Shown one piece after another: positions 1 through 10,402 of a stretch of DNA of 64,000 nt; position 1 is the stretch's first letter, and the number at the start of each line of letters is the position of its first letter. Made by a program: the position numbers and the translations under genes. Location of the stretch: assembly GCF_036711975.1 (NCBI RefSeq), contig NW_027248940.1:5704001-5768000 (forward strand), written 5' to 3'. A model generated the notes under the pieces. That model was not told where the DNA came from. It made no database searches and was given only the letters and a program-made list of their open reading frames with translations. The stretch is from Onthophagus taurus (Eukaryota > Arthropoda > Insecta > Coleoptera > Scarabaeidae).

Positions 1-555
1 TTCCTGGATAGGTTCTATCAAATATAAACATATATATAATAATAAATATGGTATATATTGAATTATATAATTATGAATCGTGAAACTAAATAATTAATTT
101 TATATCATACAACATACCTGAAATATCTTCTGTTCGTTGATCTTGCGAAGACAAAAAGCAATTCTGTATAGGTTGTTCATATAAATCTAAATGATATAAA
201 ATATATATATAGATTAAAAAACAAACTTTTTATGTAAAATTTCAATTACCTCGTAAGTGTAATGTAGGTAATGCGCGCTTTTTCAATTTTTTCCCAACAT
301 ATTTGCACATTGGTGCAAAATGTTTGGAGCAAACACAATAATTGCTTAAACGCTTCTCATTAGTTAATGCAAATAATTTTAAATTATTTATTCGAGAAAG
401 CCAAGCCTTCCGAATAATACGATCGGTGGTAAAATAATATCTAGAAATACAGGAATGAAAGTAATTACGCCGTATTAATTAATAATTTTTATAATTTACC
501 TTTTATGGTCTTTATCATCGCAAGATGGTACGCAACAAGGTTTAATAAAAGACAT
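1..555 (-). CDS. THAP-domain gene, 5' end, cut by left edge of window
   Basis: Four exons can be read on the minus strand: 500-555, 250-440, 118-186 and 1-14 (continuing outside). All introns are GT-AG and the reading frame is kept at each junction. The start ATG is at 553-555. The first two exons encode a complete C2CH zinc-binding THAP domain: the N-terminal CCVPSC pair, the invariant Trp in KAWLSRIN, and the closing CVCSKHF, followed by basic residues and the LPTLHL tail. THAP domains bind DNA and occur both in host regulators and at the N-terminus of P-element/THAP9-like transposases. The rest of the protein lies outside the window, so which of the two it is cannot be decided. The many P-like copies downstream make a transposase a serious option. 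No stop or frameshift is seen in this part. Confidence 0.8.
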
Positions 556-783
556 AAGTTAAATAATAAAAATATTTAAAAAATTTAAAACGTTTTGTTT
601 TCAACTTACAAATGAAATTAATTAGGTATAAATTATATAATAACACTTATTAAAATTGAAGTGTAAATCTTTACTGTGTATGGTGTATTTGATATCACTT
701 ATGTTCTTGACTTATGTGATTCTGACTTAATCAGTCAAAGTCATCAAAGTAGTCAATGAAACATAAGCCACCTTAAAGGTAGT

Positions 784-1257
784 TTAAATTTGAATTTGTG
801 TAGAATTAGTTATCAACGGTGACATCGGATGGCGCTGACGACGCCGACGGTTACAATTTTCGTCCATTAGAGATTCCCCCCCCATGAATCCAATCGCTAA
901 CTCACCAGCGATCCCACTCGCGAACTCACCCGCGAAATCAATCGCTAACTCACCAGCGAATTCAATCAATTCAATAATTAACCCAACAACCAATACAACA
1001 CTTAACCCAACAGTCGATTCAATATCAATCATCAATACATTAATGCAATAACTTGCTCAACAAATGATACAACATATCGTCTTGCCTATATCGTGTGCCC
1101 GTCTAACATATCGCCCGATATCATTTTCATTGCAGTCATCCTCATCCATCAATGAATCAGGATTCGGTGCCAGAGCCAGATATCTAGAGGAACTTGGTCT
1201 AGGTAGTTCCTGCTGCTCAATATAACCTGTTGTGGTTATGGTGACCGATGAAGACAC
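784..1257. repeat. Short-period GC-richer repeat patch
   Basis: Between about 885 and 965 the motif CAATCGCTAACTCACCAGCG and variants (CTCGCGAACTCACCCGCG) recur about four times, standing out from the AT-rich surroundings. Two minus-strand frames stay open here (784-1035 and 1057-1257). Both contain a related SLMDE tract followed by acidic or Asn/Arg-rich residues. I recognise no protein family, and the first frame is mostly a repeat of an AGELAI-like peptide. Coding potential is doubtful. Confidence 0.4.
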
Positions 1258-1289
1258 ATGTGATATTGTCGTTACTTTGTCCTGTTCAT

Positions 1290-1586
1290 CGCTGTTCGAC
1301 GCACATCGGGCGTATTGTACAGACCTTTGTGGAAGAGCACCGTATACGAATGCTTCTTAGGCCAGCTCGTTTTCCGGATCTGAATCAAATCGAACATGTT
1401 TGGGACATGACTGGTCGGAGACTTCAACGTTATCCGGCTTCCCCGGCTAACGTTGAGGAGCTATGGAGGCTAGTTGAGGTGGCATGGTTGGCCATCCCTC
1501 TCGCTACAATACAGCGACTTATAGACTCCATACCACGTCGTGTAGCGATGATACGCGAAGTTCACGGGGGATACTCTCGCTATTGA
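1290..1586 (+). pseudogene. Tc1-like transposase, C-terminal fragment
   Basis: The frame encodes the end of a Tc1/IS630-type DDE transposase: an HIGRIVQTFVEEH helix, the third catalytic region ARFPDLNQIEHVWD (usual form SPDLNPIEHxWD), and the C-terminal IQRLIDSIPRR helix ending in HGGYSRY. The DNA-binding half and the first two catalytic Asp regions are missing. The second catalytic region (normally QDNAxxH) is degraded at the start of the fragment. It is a dead relic of roughly 100 codons. Its 5' break lies near 1290 and no inverted repeat was found. Confidence 0.8.
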
Positions 1587-2575
1587 TGTTTCATCTCCCA
1601 GCAGAGTTGTGCCGCTCTCCATGTGAGAGTAAGTTACAATACATTAGTACTACTTCCATACCAAATTTTATTCCGCTATACACACGCGTTCAGATTATAC
1701 AGGGTGTGCTCGTGAATTATTTCCAACAGTGTAGTTACCCAACCGGTCGAGTTGGGTTGCTCTAGCTCGTGCTGCCTCTAACGGCAAACGAGAAAAACAT
1801 CATTTATGAATGAATTGAATAAAATTGGAAATTCGACTTGTAGTATAAGTTGCATACTCTGAATAAAAAGTTAATTGAATTTATGTGATTGAACACGGAA
1901 TTGTTTACAATATAAAATATTTAATTGCATTAAACATTACATCTAAATATTTAAAAAAATATATTTGTCCTTTTTTTATAACAGAGAACCAAAAATTGAG
2001 TTGCTAATTAAAAAATTCAATTAAGATTCTTGTTATAATTAAAAAAAAAAAATTTTCGATTTAAATTGTTGAAGAACTACAAAAGGTGAGTTTTGATTTT
2101 AGTTCGTCCTATTGCAGACTTATTCCAGACGTGGTAGCGTCGAGCGTTCCTTTGAGCAATTGGCCGACCGACAGTTTAATGGGGTCACACATATTAAACG
2201 AGTAGTTAGTATAAACAAAGTTTTTTGAAACTACTCAAGTTTGGATAAACGACTTTGCGTATACAAATTCGTTCTTTATTATTTCGTCATTGAGAATTCT
2301 TTGGTTAAAATATAAATACGAAAATTAAGAAATATTTATTAGAATCAATTTATTTCTAATTTTATTATAACATTCATGAACATTTTTAAGGGGGACTTTA
2401 TTGTGTTAACTGACTATAATGAAAATCATGAATAATAACAAAAAACATAACAAATCCCGCTAATTACTTATAATTACAAATTACTTATGTTGTAAAATAG
2501 TAACTTTATTGGTTCTACCACGGCTTTTAAAGTTTTGCGAAACTTTTTTACATTCTTTGTATATTAATGTTCTAA
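1587..2575. other. AT-rich stretch without recognisable gene
   Basis: No frame longer than about 90 codons and no known motif was seen. The interval probably contains the 3' untranslated end of the P-like element whose last coding exon stops at 2576. No terminal inverted repeat could be identified by eye. Confidence 0.5.
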
Positions 2576-3402
2576 TTAATAAATGAAGCATAACATTTGA
2601 TGGCCTTCACAAACAGAAAACCAGTCGGGGTACTTTTTAATAATTTTATATCTAATTTTTCTCTCTAAAAATTTAAATAAACATCGTTTACTCATTGACA
2701 TTTTTATATGTTTCGCAAACGCGTTCATACTTAATTTGATTACAGTTCTTTGCAAATCGGATGGCATTTTAAGTGCAGTGGGATTGTTAATGTTATAGTT
2801 TTTATAAAAAATTAAAATGTCATTATTATATGTTAGTTCACCTTCTGTCAATAATTCACGGCACATTTCACATGAAAATTTATCAACACACTTTTTGATA
2901 ATGTATCTTACAAAATATATTGTAGCACAATCTTCTAAACAGGTCTGTTGCACAACATCTTCATCATCGCTGTCAGTACTTCTCATCGATGATGTGCTTA
3001 AAGAAGTTGATGACTCCGAAAAATTAAGTTTTGTCTGCACATTTAAGACGGCTTCAGAAGTAACTTCATAATTTCCCGTCTTTGGTGGCTTTAAAAGGTT
3101 CCATACAAAGTTTATCCTCCACGCTGTCTATATATAGAAAGTTGGTTTTCAAGAATATCCTGATTTAGGTTTGAGGTTAGGATAATGATAGCCTTTTTTT
3201 GTTGTTGATACAACCCTATCATCGAATTGATGGTAAGTGGTATGCCATCAAAACATGGTGGTCTTTTAAAGGTGCCCATCTTGGAAACTCTTTTGATGTT
3301 TTCCATCACTTCGGTCGCTCTTCTTAGGGCATCAAATCCGAAAAAGTTCTGCTCCGATAGAGCAGCACAACTTTTCTTTTTAGTTCTAATTTGTTTGCTA
3401 TT
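2576..3402 (-). pseudogene. P1 C-terminal transposase block
   Basis: Continues the P1 frame from the CTATT site. It contains FGFDALRRATEV, then TLTINSM-type and IILTSNLNQDILENQ followed by YRQRGG, the hallmark C-terminal region of THAP9/P transposases (family form LNQDPLENFFG). A one-base frameshift near 3113 breaks the frame. The remainder (to 2576) has a CEMC pair and a basic C-terminus resembling the tail of the P5 copy at 45.2 kb. The stop codon is at 2576. Confidence 0.75.
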
Positions 3403-3513
3403 TGTTTAGGTTAGGACGTCTGAATAACACCACTGGTTTAGCGTGACTTCCGTTTATTATAAACTCTCGTTGTGCTCTCACATGCATGCACATTGGGTTG
3501 CATACATGCTACA
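3403..3513 (-). repeat. Gypsy-1 3' LTR
   Basis: 111 bp. In element orientation it begins TGTAGCATG and ends CCTAACCTAAACA. It is preceded by the polypurine run AAGAAAAGGGGA at 3514-3525. The two parts of the other LTR match it with few differences. Confidence 0.85.
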
Positions 3514-3601
3514 TCCCCTTTTCTTTATAAGGTACAAATATTTTATCTTAAACGCTATACAATTTATAAAATAAAACAATTATTGTTTACAAACTTTCTG
3601 C

Positions 3602-4805
3602 TTAACCTACTGTAAAGTCTTCATATCTTTTTGGTAACTTTTTGATTCTTTTCCCTCTACCAAGTTCACCTAAGTCTTGAATTTCCTCTTTCACTTCCTG
3701 TTTAATAACTTCCTCGTTTGGTAATTTCATTAAATGTTTTCTATTTCTTCTTATGTCTCCCTTTTCTGTCTCCACCATGTACGATCTCGGTTCCATTGTT
3801 TTCTCCTTTACCACTCCTTCCCTTTTCATATTCGTTATCCAAACTCTTTCTCCCACTTTTAGTGGTTCATTCGATTTAACTCTATGTCTCCGATTTTACT
3901 GTTTCCTCTGTTTCTCTTTTTCGATTTCAAATTTCTGTTTTACTTCATTATGATTTGGTGATTTTGGTTTTAATTTTGATTCTAATATTGGTAGACAGTC
4001 CCGTAATTTCCTTCCAAATAATAATTCTGCTGGTGATTGACCGCACTTTAGTGGTGAGTTTCTATAAATTAACAAAGCCATGTGTGGGTCTTCATTTAAA
4101 CGAAAAACTTTCTTTACTATTTTAACAGCACTTTCGGCTTGCCCATTGGTATTCGGGGCTACTGGTTGTCCATTCGAATCCGTACTCCTTTGTAAACTGT
4201 CGAAACTCGTAGCTGTCAAATTGTCTTCCGTTATCCGTTCGTACCTGGATAGGAATACCGTGATGGGACATAATATCCTTGAAACAAGTGATTACAGTCT
4301 TGCTAGTCATATTCTTGAGTTTTCTTACTTCAGGGTATTTTGAATAGTAATCTTGTACTACAAGGTAGTTTCTGTTTTTAAATGTGGCTATATCTGCACC
4401 CAAAATTTCCCACGGTCTTTTAGGTATTGTACTTGTTATCATTGGTTCTGTATTTGGATTTTTATCTTTTTGACAAATTTCGCAATTTTGAATGATTTCG
4501 ATTATATGACTTCAGATTCCTGGCCACCATATCGTCTCTCTGGCTCTTCCTAAGCATTTATTAATTCCTTGATGTCCTTTATGAATAGCTTCCAAACTTT
4601 TTCTTCTCAATGTTTTTGGGATTATTATTCGGTCTTCGTATACTAACAAATTTTTTTCAATTTTTAATTTATTTGCGTATTTATGGTAACGTTTTAGCTG
4701 TTCTGGAATTTTATTTATTTTTGGCCAGCCCTTGGTGATGTATACTTTAAGTTGTTGAAAGTCGGGTTCTTCGTCTTGTTTCTGTTTTAAGTATTTTTCG
4801 TCCAT
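3602..4805 (-). pseudogene. Gypsy-1 integrase, in four frames
   Basis: Fragments in order: zinc-binding end with IHKGHQGINK and WWPGI (4512-4805); catalytic core with GADIATF, YYSKYPEV and VRTDNGRQF (4122-4442); the Glu region NGQAESAVKIVKK (3896-4219); and a C-terminal SH3-like part with VWITNMKREG and RSYMVETEKG (3602-3856). All three catalytic acidic residues can be seen but lie in different frames: a stop near 4510, a frameshift near 4150-4200 and a stop near 3897. Confidence 0.75.
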
Positions 4806-5151
4806 TATTTGAGATGAAATTTCTTTAATTATTGCGTTGACATATACATCTATTTTAGGTTATTGTTGTAGGCAGTCAATGTCGACTTCTGGTTGATAAG
4901 TTGGGGCCCTTGATAAAGCGTCTGGAATGTAAAATTCTTTGCCTGAAACATATTCAATATTATAATTAAACTTAGACAATCATCCTGAACCGTTGTAAGC
5001 GGTTTGATAATTATTTGTTAATTTCTTTTGTTGCCAAGACTACGGTTAGTGGTTTGTGGTCCGTTCGGATTTGGAATTTAGCACCCAGTAGATACTGCTC
5101 TAATCTCTCACACGCCCATGTTACTGCGAAAGCTTCTTTTTCTATTTGTGC

Positions 5152-6156
5152 CTATCTCTTCTCCGTGTCGTTCAATGATTTCGAACAAAAGTATACGGGT
5201 TGCCACACGTCCTTGGACTGTTCCTGTTCCAGCACCGCACTCAAGCCGTACGATGACGCATCGGCTGAGACTCTTGTCTTTTTCTTGATTGAAAATTTAG
5301 CTAACACTGTAGGAGATGCTATTTCATCTTTCAGATTTTTGAAATCTTTTTCATGTTGTTCGTTCCATGAAAATTGTCTATCATTCTTCAGTAATTCTCG
5401 TATTGATGTTGTTTTCTCTGCTACATTTGGTATAAATCTGGACATGTAGTTAACCATTCTCAAAAATGTTCTCACTTCGGTCGTCGTTTTCGGGTTTGGA
5501 TATTCTTTTATAGCTTTTACACTTTTCGGGTCTGCTCTGATTCCATTTTCGTCCACCAAATATCCTAGATATGTTGTTTCCTTCGTCATGATTTCGCATT
5601 TGTTTTTGTTTAAGGTCAATCCTTTTTCTCTCAAAGTTTTCAAAACTTTTCTCAACGTTTTATCGTGTTCTTCGGTTGATTTTGCAACAATTAAGATGTC
5701 GTCAGCGTGTGCAACAATATGGTCGGATCTTATTTCTTTCACTATGTCGTTTATCGTTTTTTGGAATATTTCTGGAGCTGAACTAATTCCAAACGGTATT
5801 CGTTTGTATATAAACCGCCCGAATGGTGTAATGAATGTAGTATATTTTCTTGAACTTCTTTTCAATTTCAATTGCCAGAATCCTCTGGAAAAATCTAGTT
5901 TGGTGAAAACGTTCCCTTCTTGAAGTTTGCTTAATGTTTCGTCCACTGACGGTAGCTGATATAACTCTCTTTTTACGCTTTTATTTAATTCGGTGAAGTC
6001 GGCGCAAATTCTTACTTTATCTTTATTTTGTGCAATTACCATCGGAGCGCACCACTCTGATGGTTTTTCTACTTTTTCTATTATGTCGTCTTTTTCCATT
6101 TTATATATTTGTTTTTCTACTTCTTTCATCAAATGAATTGGCACTCTACGTGGCAC
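5152..6156 (-). pseudogene. Gypsy-1 reverse transcriptase and start of RNase H
   Basis: 334 open codons with ordered RT motifs: RICADFTELNK, FTKLDFSRGFWQ, PFGISSAPEIFQ, and the catalytic box as AHADDILIVA (both Asp of xxDD kept, HA in place of YM/YV), then YLGYLVDENG and the RNase H start VSADASSYG with the first catalytic Asp. The frame stops at 5152 after SLNDTEKR. Remaining RNase H motifs continue in another frame down to about 4810. Confidence 0.8.
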
Positions 6157-6165
6157 TGTTATTGT

Positions 6166-6660
6166 TTACGGTTGTGCGTTATCTTTTAAATTTATTTCAT
6201 ATGTAAAATTTTTGAGTAAACCGATACCCTTGAAAACTTCTGGGTATTTTTCTGTTATTTCTTTTTTATATTTGTCATTAGATTTTATTACATCGATTTT
6301 TCCTATTTTTATTTGATCATTTTTCCATAAAGCTATTTTTAATTTTTCTAACGTTGGTCGTCCCAACAGATTTTCGTTCGTGTTTGCTACAAAACACTTG
6401 ATTGTTTCATTTTCGGTTTTCCATTTAATAGGTAGTGTTATTTTTCCGTAAACTTTCAATTGATTATTTTCATTTCCCGGTCCTACCAATTTTATTTTTG
6501 TTGGTTTTAATTCTAATTGTTCTTTAAAATTATTTTTAAATGTTTTATAACTTAGTATCGATTCGTCTGCACCCGTGTCGATTTTAAATAATACTGGTAT
6601 TTTATTTATTTCTAGTGATAATTCCCACGGTTCGCATTTTTCGACTTTATTTATTTTTAC
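6166..6660 (-). pseudogene. Gypsy-1 aspartic protease
   Basis: The retropepsin motif FKIDTGADESIL is read near 6560-6590 and the closing LLGRPTLEKLK region near 6340-6370, the normal ends of a retroviral-type protease. The open frame 6166-6489 covers only the C-terminal part, so the two motifs are separated by a frame break. It would cleave Gag-Pol; this copy is inactive. Confidence 0.65.
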
Positions 6661-6689
6661 GATTCTTTGAAGTTCGTATTCTTCCGATT

Positions 6690-7621
6690 CATCGTTGAAC
6701 TATTTTCACTTTCCGTTTCTTTATTTTTAGCTACCGATTTTACCTGTTTTGTTCTTTTAGTCCTACATTCTTTTGCGAAATGACCCTTAAATTTACATTT
6801 CTTATAAGATTGATTGAATGACGGGCATTCCCCGTTTGCTTTTACGTGTTTTGTTACGTCACCGCATCTGTAGCATTTTTTTCGCGATATGCGTTTTTAT
6901 AGTTCTTGGCGCCGCTGCCATCCGACTGAATTGTTTGTTTCCAATTCGATTTTGTTCGAAGCCGGTCTACTTGGAGCCGCCCGTCTCGACGTCTGTCCTC
7001 GCGCAATTCCGAGTTTTCGTCTTTTACTCTTTCGTCTTGCGTAATTTTATCGATTACTTTTTGTAATGTTAAAGATTCGTCCAATTGGAGATTTTCTGAT
7101 AATTTATGGTTTTTAATACCGACTACTAATTTATCGCGTAGAAGTTCGCTTTCTAGTTGACCGTATTTACATGATTTTGCTAGATTCGTTAATTCACGGA
7201 TATATTCCTCCGCTGTTTCGCCCTCGCGTTGGTTTCGGTTGTTAAATTTCACCCTTGCATAGATTAGATTATGAGTTTTCGTAAATTTCTCATCTAGAAA
7301 CTCTTTTAATTCATTATATGTTTTAAAACTTTCTTCCGTTTTAAGGTTTGTTTGTAAAAATCGCGTGATTTCTGCTCCTAAATGGAGGCACAACGAATTT
7401 ATTTGAATTGTTTCGCTTCGCTTATCTAAGTTTGTCGCGACGCGGTATCTTTCGTAGTGTTTAAACCATACTTGCCATTCCTCTTTTATGAAACTGAATT
7501 TCTCCGGTACCGGAATGAAATTCGTAACCATGCTCGTCTCCGGCGTTTCTTCTTTTTTCTTTTGTTCTATAGTTTTCATTTTCTCGTGTAGTTTTTTAAT
7601 TTCTTCTTTCAACGCTTCCAT
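6690..7621 (-). pseudogene. Gypsy-1 gag (capsid and zinc knuckle)
   Basis: Starts at an ATG at 7619-7621 with a basic, Lys/Glu-rich helix, followed by a capsid-like region (VPEKFSFIKEEWQVWFKHY, LLRDKLVVGIKNHKL) typical of insect Gypsy Gag. The first frame ends at 6854. The Cys-rich nucleocapsid part (CYRCGD near 6870, then CKFKGHFAKEC near 6770) follows in another frame, so at least one frameshift is present. Gag packages the element RNA into particles. Confidence 0.7.
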
Positions 7622-7710
7622 TTTAAGAATTCTTCTTTTATTCTTCCGAATTTAATCAGATCACTTTTTCTTTTTACTTTCCGAATTTAATCAGATCACA
7701 CGTGGTTTTT

Positions 7711-7722
7711 AACCTGACACCA
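7711..7722 (-). promoter_or_regulatory. Gypsy-1 primer-binding site
   Basis: Immediately after the 5' LTR the minus strand reads TGGTGTCAGGTT. TGGTGTCAGG is the complement expected for the 3' end of a tRNA-Leu with CCA. The tRNA assignment is from general knowledge, not from a search. Confidence 0.6.
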
Positions 7723-7770
7723 TGTTTAGGTTAGGACGTCTGAATAACACCACTGGTTTAGCGTGACTCC
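7723..7770 (-). repeat. Gypsy-1 5' LTR, 3' part
   Basis: Matches 3403-3450 of the other LTR and stops at GCGTGACTCC, where the inserted block 7771-10329 begins. It is followed (in element orientation) by the primer-binding site. Confidence 0.85.
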
Positions 7771-8049
7771 ATAGATAACTTATATAGATGTGACATTTAC
7801 GTAAAATTTTTGTACACGGCACCAGCGCTCCGAACGGCTCGGCCCAATACTAATATTAAATAGCGGCTAACGTAATAAATCTAAAATTTAATATTTTCTA
7901 ATTTTTTTGTGTGGAATTAAATAAAAAAATAAACTCATTTGTGGATTTTAATAATCTTTTTATTAAAATTATTATCATAAACATAAAGTCTTATTTTAAT
8001 ATAAAAGAACAATGACTATAAACAATGTGTAATGATTAATGATACACTG

Positions 8050-9070
8050 TTAAAAATTTTACGAAGTAATTTAACTCTTCAGTATAAGGTGAAATATTAC
8101 CGCGAAAAAGTGATAAATTTACCTAAATTCTAATAGGTTGCAACACGTTTGAGAGTCAAAATAACTTTGTTAAAAGATGTTAAAAATACGGTGATAATCT
8201 GTTTATTCCTCACAGTGTAACTTTACACTTTATAATACCTTATACCCATTTCCATGTTGTAGCATTAAATGTGTAAGTTTGTATTTTAAATCAAACTTCG
8301 ATCTTAATTTTATGTAGGGTTTTTAGGTTATCTCAAATAAACCAACACGTATTATGCAGTGTTTTACAACTGTAATTACAAGAAACAACAAAATAATTAT
8401 AAGTACAATTCAAAGTATGCAGGTGATTATAACACCTTGTGTAACTACCTGAATAAACACAACTTGTCGGTTTAAACAATTTAACTAACCACCTGGTTTC
8501 CAACAAAAATCCACGAACTACAACCTCTCTCTCCGCGACTCCCTCTCGGTGTCACTAGACGAACCAAACCGGTACTGTCGATAACAGGGATCTTCAACAC
8601 TATTCGTATGGTGAATGTACAGACCGTCTAGTTTGAAAGCGTCAAACTTACATCCCCCCTCCCCCCCCTGATGATGAAGTAGAGGATGAATGGTAAGGAA
8701 CCAGCTTGTTTGCGTGATAAAAATTCGATTCTCCCTTCCTGCGATCGCTGTCTATAAGGTAAATCAAATCGGATATTTTCTTTCTTATCTTGTACGGTCC
8801 GGATCTAATCGGTTCTAATTTTTTTCTATTTAATTTACTCCCACTTACAATGTAAACCAAATCTTCTTCATTATATTTTAGGATACTGGAGTTTTTATCA
8901 TAGTATTGTTTATTTTGTGCATGAGCTTTTTTCGAGTTTTCAAAAGCGATTTTCCTGTTTTCCGTTAAATTTTCCAAGTTGTTTTTAGTTAGTTCTTTCG
9001 GAAAGGAATTGTCAACTTGAAATTGACTGCTTAAAAAGTTGTCTCGTTGGTAATAATTTTCTTTTATTTC
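8050..9070 (-). mobile_element. 3' end of a Gypsy-type element: integrase C-terminus, polypurine tract, LTR
   Basis: From about 9070 to 8660 the minus strand encodes the C-terminal integrase region (NKQYYDKN, KLEPIRSGPYKI, FYHANKLVPYHS) ending in Gly codons that come from the polypurine tract (GGGGGGGAGGGGGGA at 8653-8667). The LTR begins TGTAAGTTTGACGC at 8652. Its far end is uncertain; near 8050 is a guess. The 5' side is truncated and no matching second LTR is in the window. Confidence 0.6.
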
Positions 9071-9071
9071 T

Positions 9072-9290
9072 TTAGAATGTTATACTCTGGCGCTGAAATT
9101 TCCTCTTATACATCACTGCTTTCCTGTATAAATGTTGGGCTTTTGGTGATAAGTCGTCTTGTTTGTGGACACCAACTTCCTCCAATAAACTCTCCCTTTG
9201 TTTAGCAGTCAAAAAATATCCAATAATGATCCCGATTAACGCTGTTTCCCCATTAAGCAGGGTTACCCTGTAATATGAAATCAAACTTTA
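9072..9290 (-). pseudogene. P2 coiled-coil exon
   Basis: Encodes LLEEVGVHKQDDLSPKAQHL followed by basic YRKAVMYKRKFQRQ, the short helical segment that follows the THAP domain in P-like transposases (compare QLSPKDKHLYK in P4). It begins after an ACAG acceptor near 9268 and breaks off at about 9075, where LTR-retrotransposon sequence starts. Confidence 0.6.
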
Positions 9291-9626
9291 AAAAAATTAT
9301 ACTACATTCTTTTGTAATAAAAGGGAAATTAAACGTTTTTTGAATGATGTTTCGTTTATTAATAAATAACTCTTATTAAGAGTTATATGCCATTATAGAT
9401 AATTTAACCAGAGCTTTTCAAAATAAACGATTTATAAAACACATAATTTCTTACCTGAAATCTCCAATGAGATTGCACTGGTGGATATTGAAACAACCTA
9501 AAGTCCCATATCTGCATGTGGAGTAGTGGGCGTGTTATTCGAAGCACTTGAAGTAGTGACTTCTAAGTACTGATATCCTACATGTGAAAAAAAATATGCC
9601 TCAGTCCTAACAACATTTTGATAATT

Positions 9627-9887
9627 TTATACACATACTGGCAAATTTAATGATGGTACTACTCCTTTCAACAATTTGTTGTTACGTCCAACATCCTCTC
9701 GTCGAAAAGGCTTATCACAAACTCGAAAATTATTATAAACCCTCAAGTGTTCACACTGAAGCAGGTTTTCTCGCACACAACATAAAACCCATCTTTGATA
9801 TATTTCTGGATACATTTGTGGGTTTGGAAATCGGTAGAAACTTCCATACCTTTGTACGCATCCACTAATGGCGCAACTTTTTGACAT
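9627..9887 (-). pseudogene. P2 THAP-domain exon
   Basis: ATG at 9885-9887. It encodes CAISGC, FYRFPNP, the invariant Trp in YQRWVLCC and a closing FRVCDKPF. The last Cys-x2-His of the THAP C2CH zinc site is normally followed by Phe (CxxHF); here the His is Pro, so the zinc site is probably lost. A GT donor and downstream exon were not resolved with certainty. Confidence 0.65.
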
Positions 9888-10329
9888 TTTCTGCTACAAG
9901 AAAATAAGATGCATATATATTTATTTTACAAATACCTAATCCAGTTCTATAATCAATGTTTAAATTTCAGAGGTTTTTTATGAGCATTAGTTTCCATATT
10001 ATTTTAAGGGCAACTTATATTTAAAAATTTATTGTGAAACTGGAGATCATAATATAATAATATGAAATAAATAAAAAAAATTATATCAAATGTACTTACC
10101 ACGAATAAAATTTCGTAAATTTCTTTAAAATTTACTATCAAACACAAAGCCGCATCAAAACACTAACCAACTTGACAAACAACTTAGAAAGCAGTAGAAA
10201 AACAAATTGACGAAACGACTACTTAAATCCTAAAATATTTATTAATTTAAACTGCCAAGATAAAGTAGATATCTACATAATATAACGCAATATAACGCCA
10301 TCTATCCCGTCAATAAGTGCCAGGGGTAT

Positions 10330-10402
10330 GCGTGACTCCCGTTTATTATAAACTCTCGTTGTGCTCTCACATGCATGCACATTGGGTTGCATACATGCTA
10401 CA
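10330..10402 (-). repeat. Gypsy-1 5' LTR, 5' part
   Basis: Resumes with a second copy of GCGTGACTCC at 10330-10339 and runs to the TACA end at 10402, directly next to the ctatt duplication. Confidence 0.85.

Larger units (their letters stand above)
7771..10329. mobile_element. Insertion in Gypsy-1 LTR: deletion derivative of P-like element P2 carrying an LTR-element tail
   Basis: This block splits the Gypsy-1 5' LTR and is flanked on both sides by GCGTGACTCC (7761-7770 and 10330-10339). P elements usually duplicate 8 bp, so part of the 10-bp match may be element sequence. It holds a THAP exon (9627-9887), a following coiled-coil exon (9072-9290) and then, in place of the rest of a transposase, the 3' end of a Gypsy element (8653-9070) with its LTR. 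I could not find a convincing terminal inverted repeat. Confidence 0.6.
3403..10402 (-). mobile_element. Gypsy-1: LTR retrotransposon with very short LTRs, inserted in P1
   Basis: A Gypsy element on the minus strand. The 3' LTR is 3403-3513 (111 bp, TG...CA in element orientation). The 5' LTR is split into 7723-7770 and 10330-10402 by a later insertion. Without that insertion the element is about 4.4 kb. The flanks are ctatt at 3398-3402 and 10403-10407, the expected 5-bp target duplication. Order gag, protease, RT-RNase H, integrase is normal, but every ORF is broken and there is no env. Confidence 0.85.
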
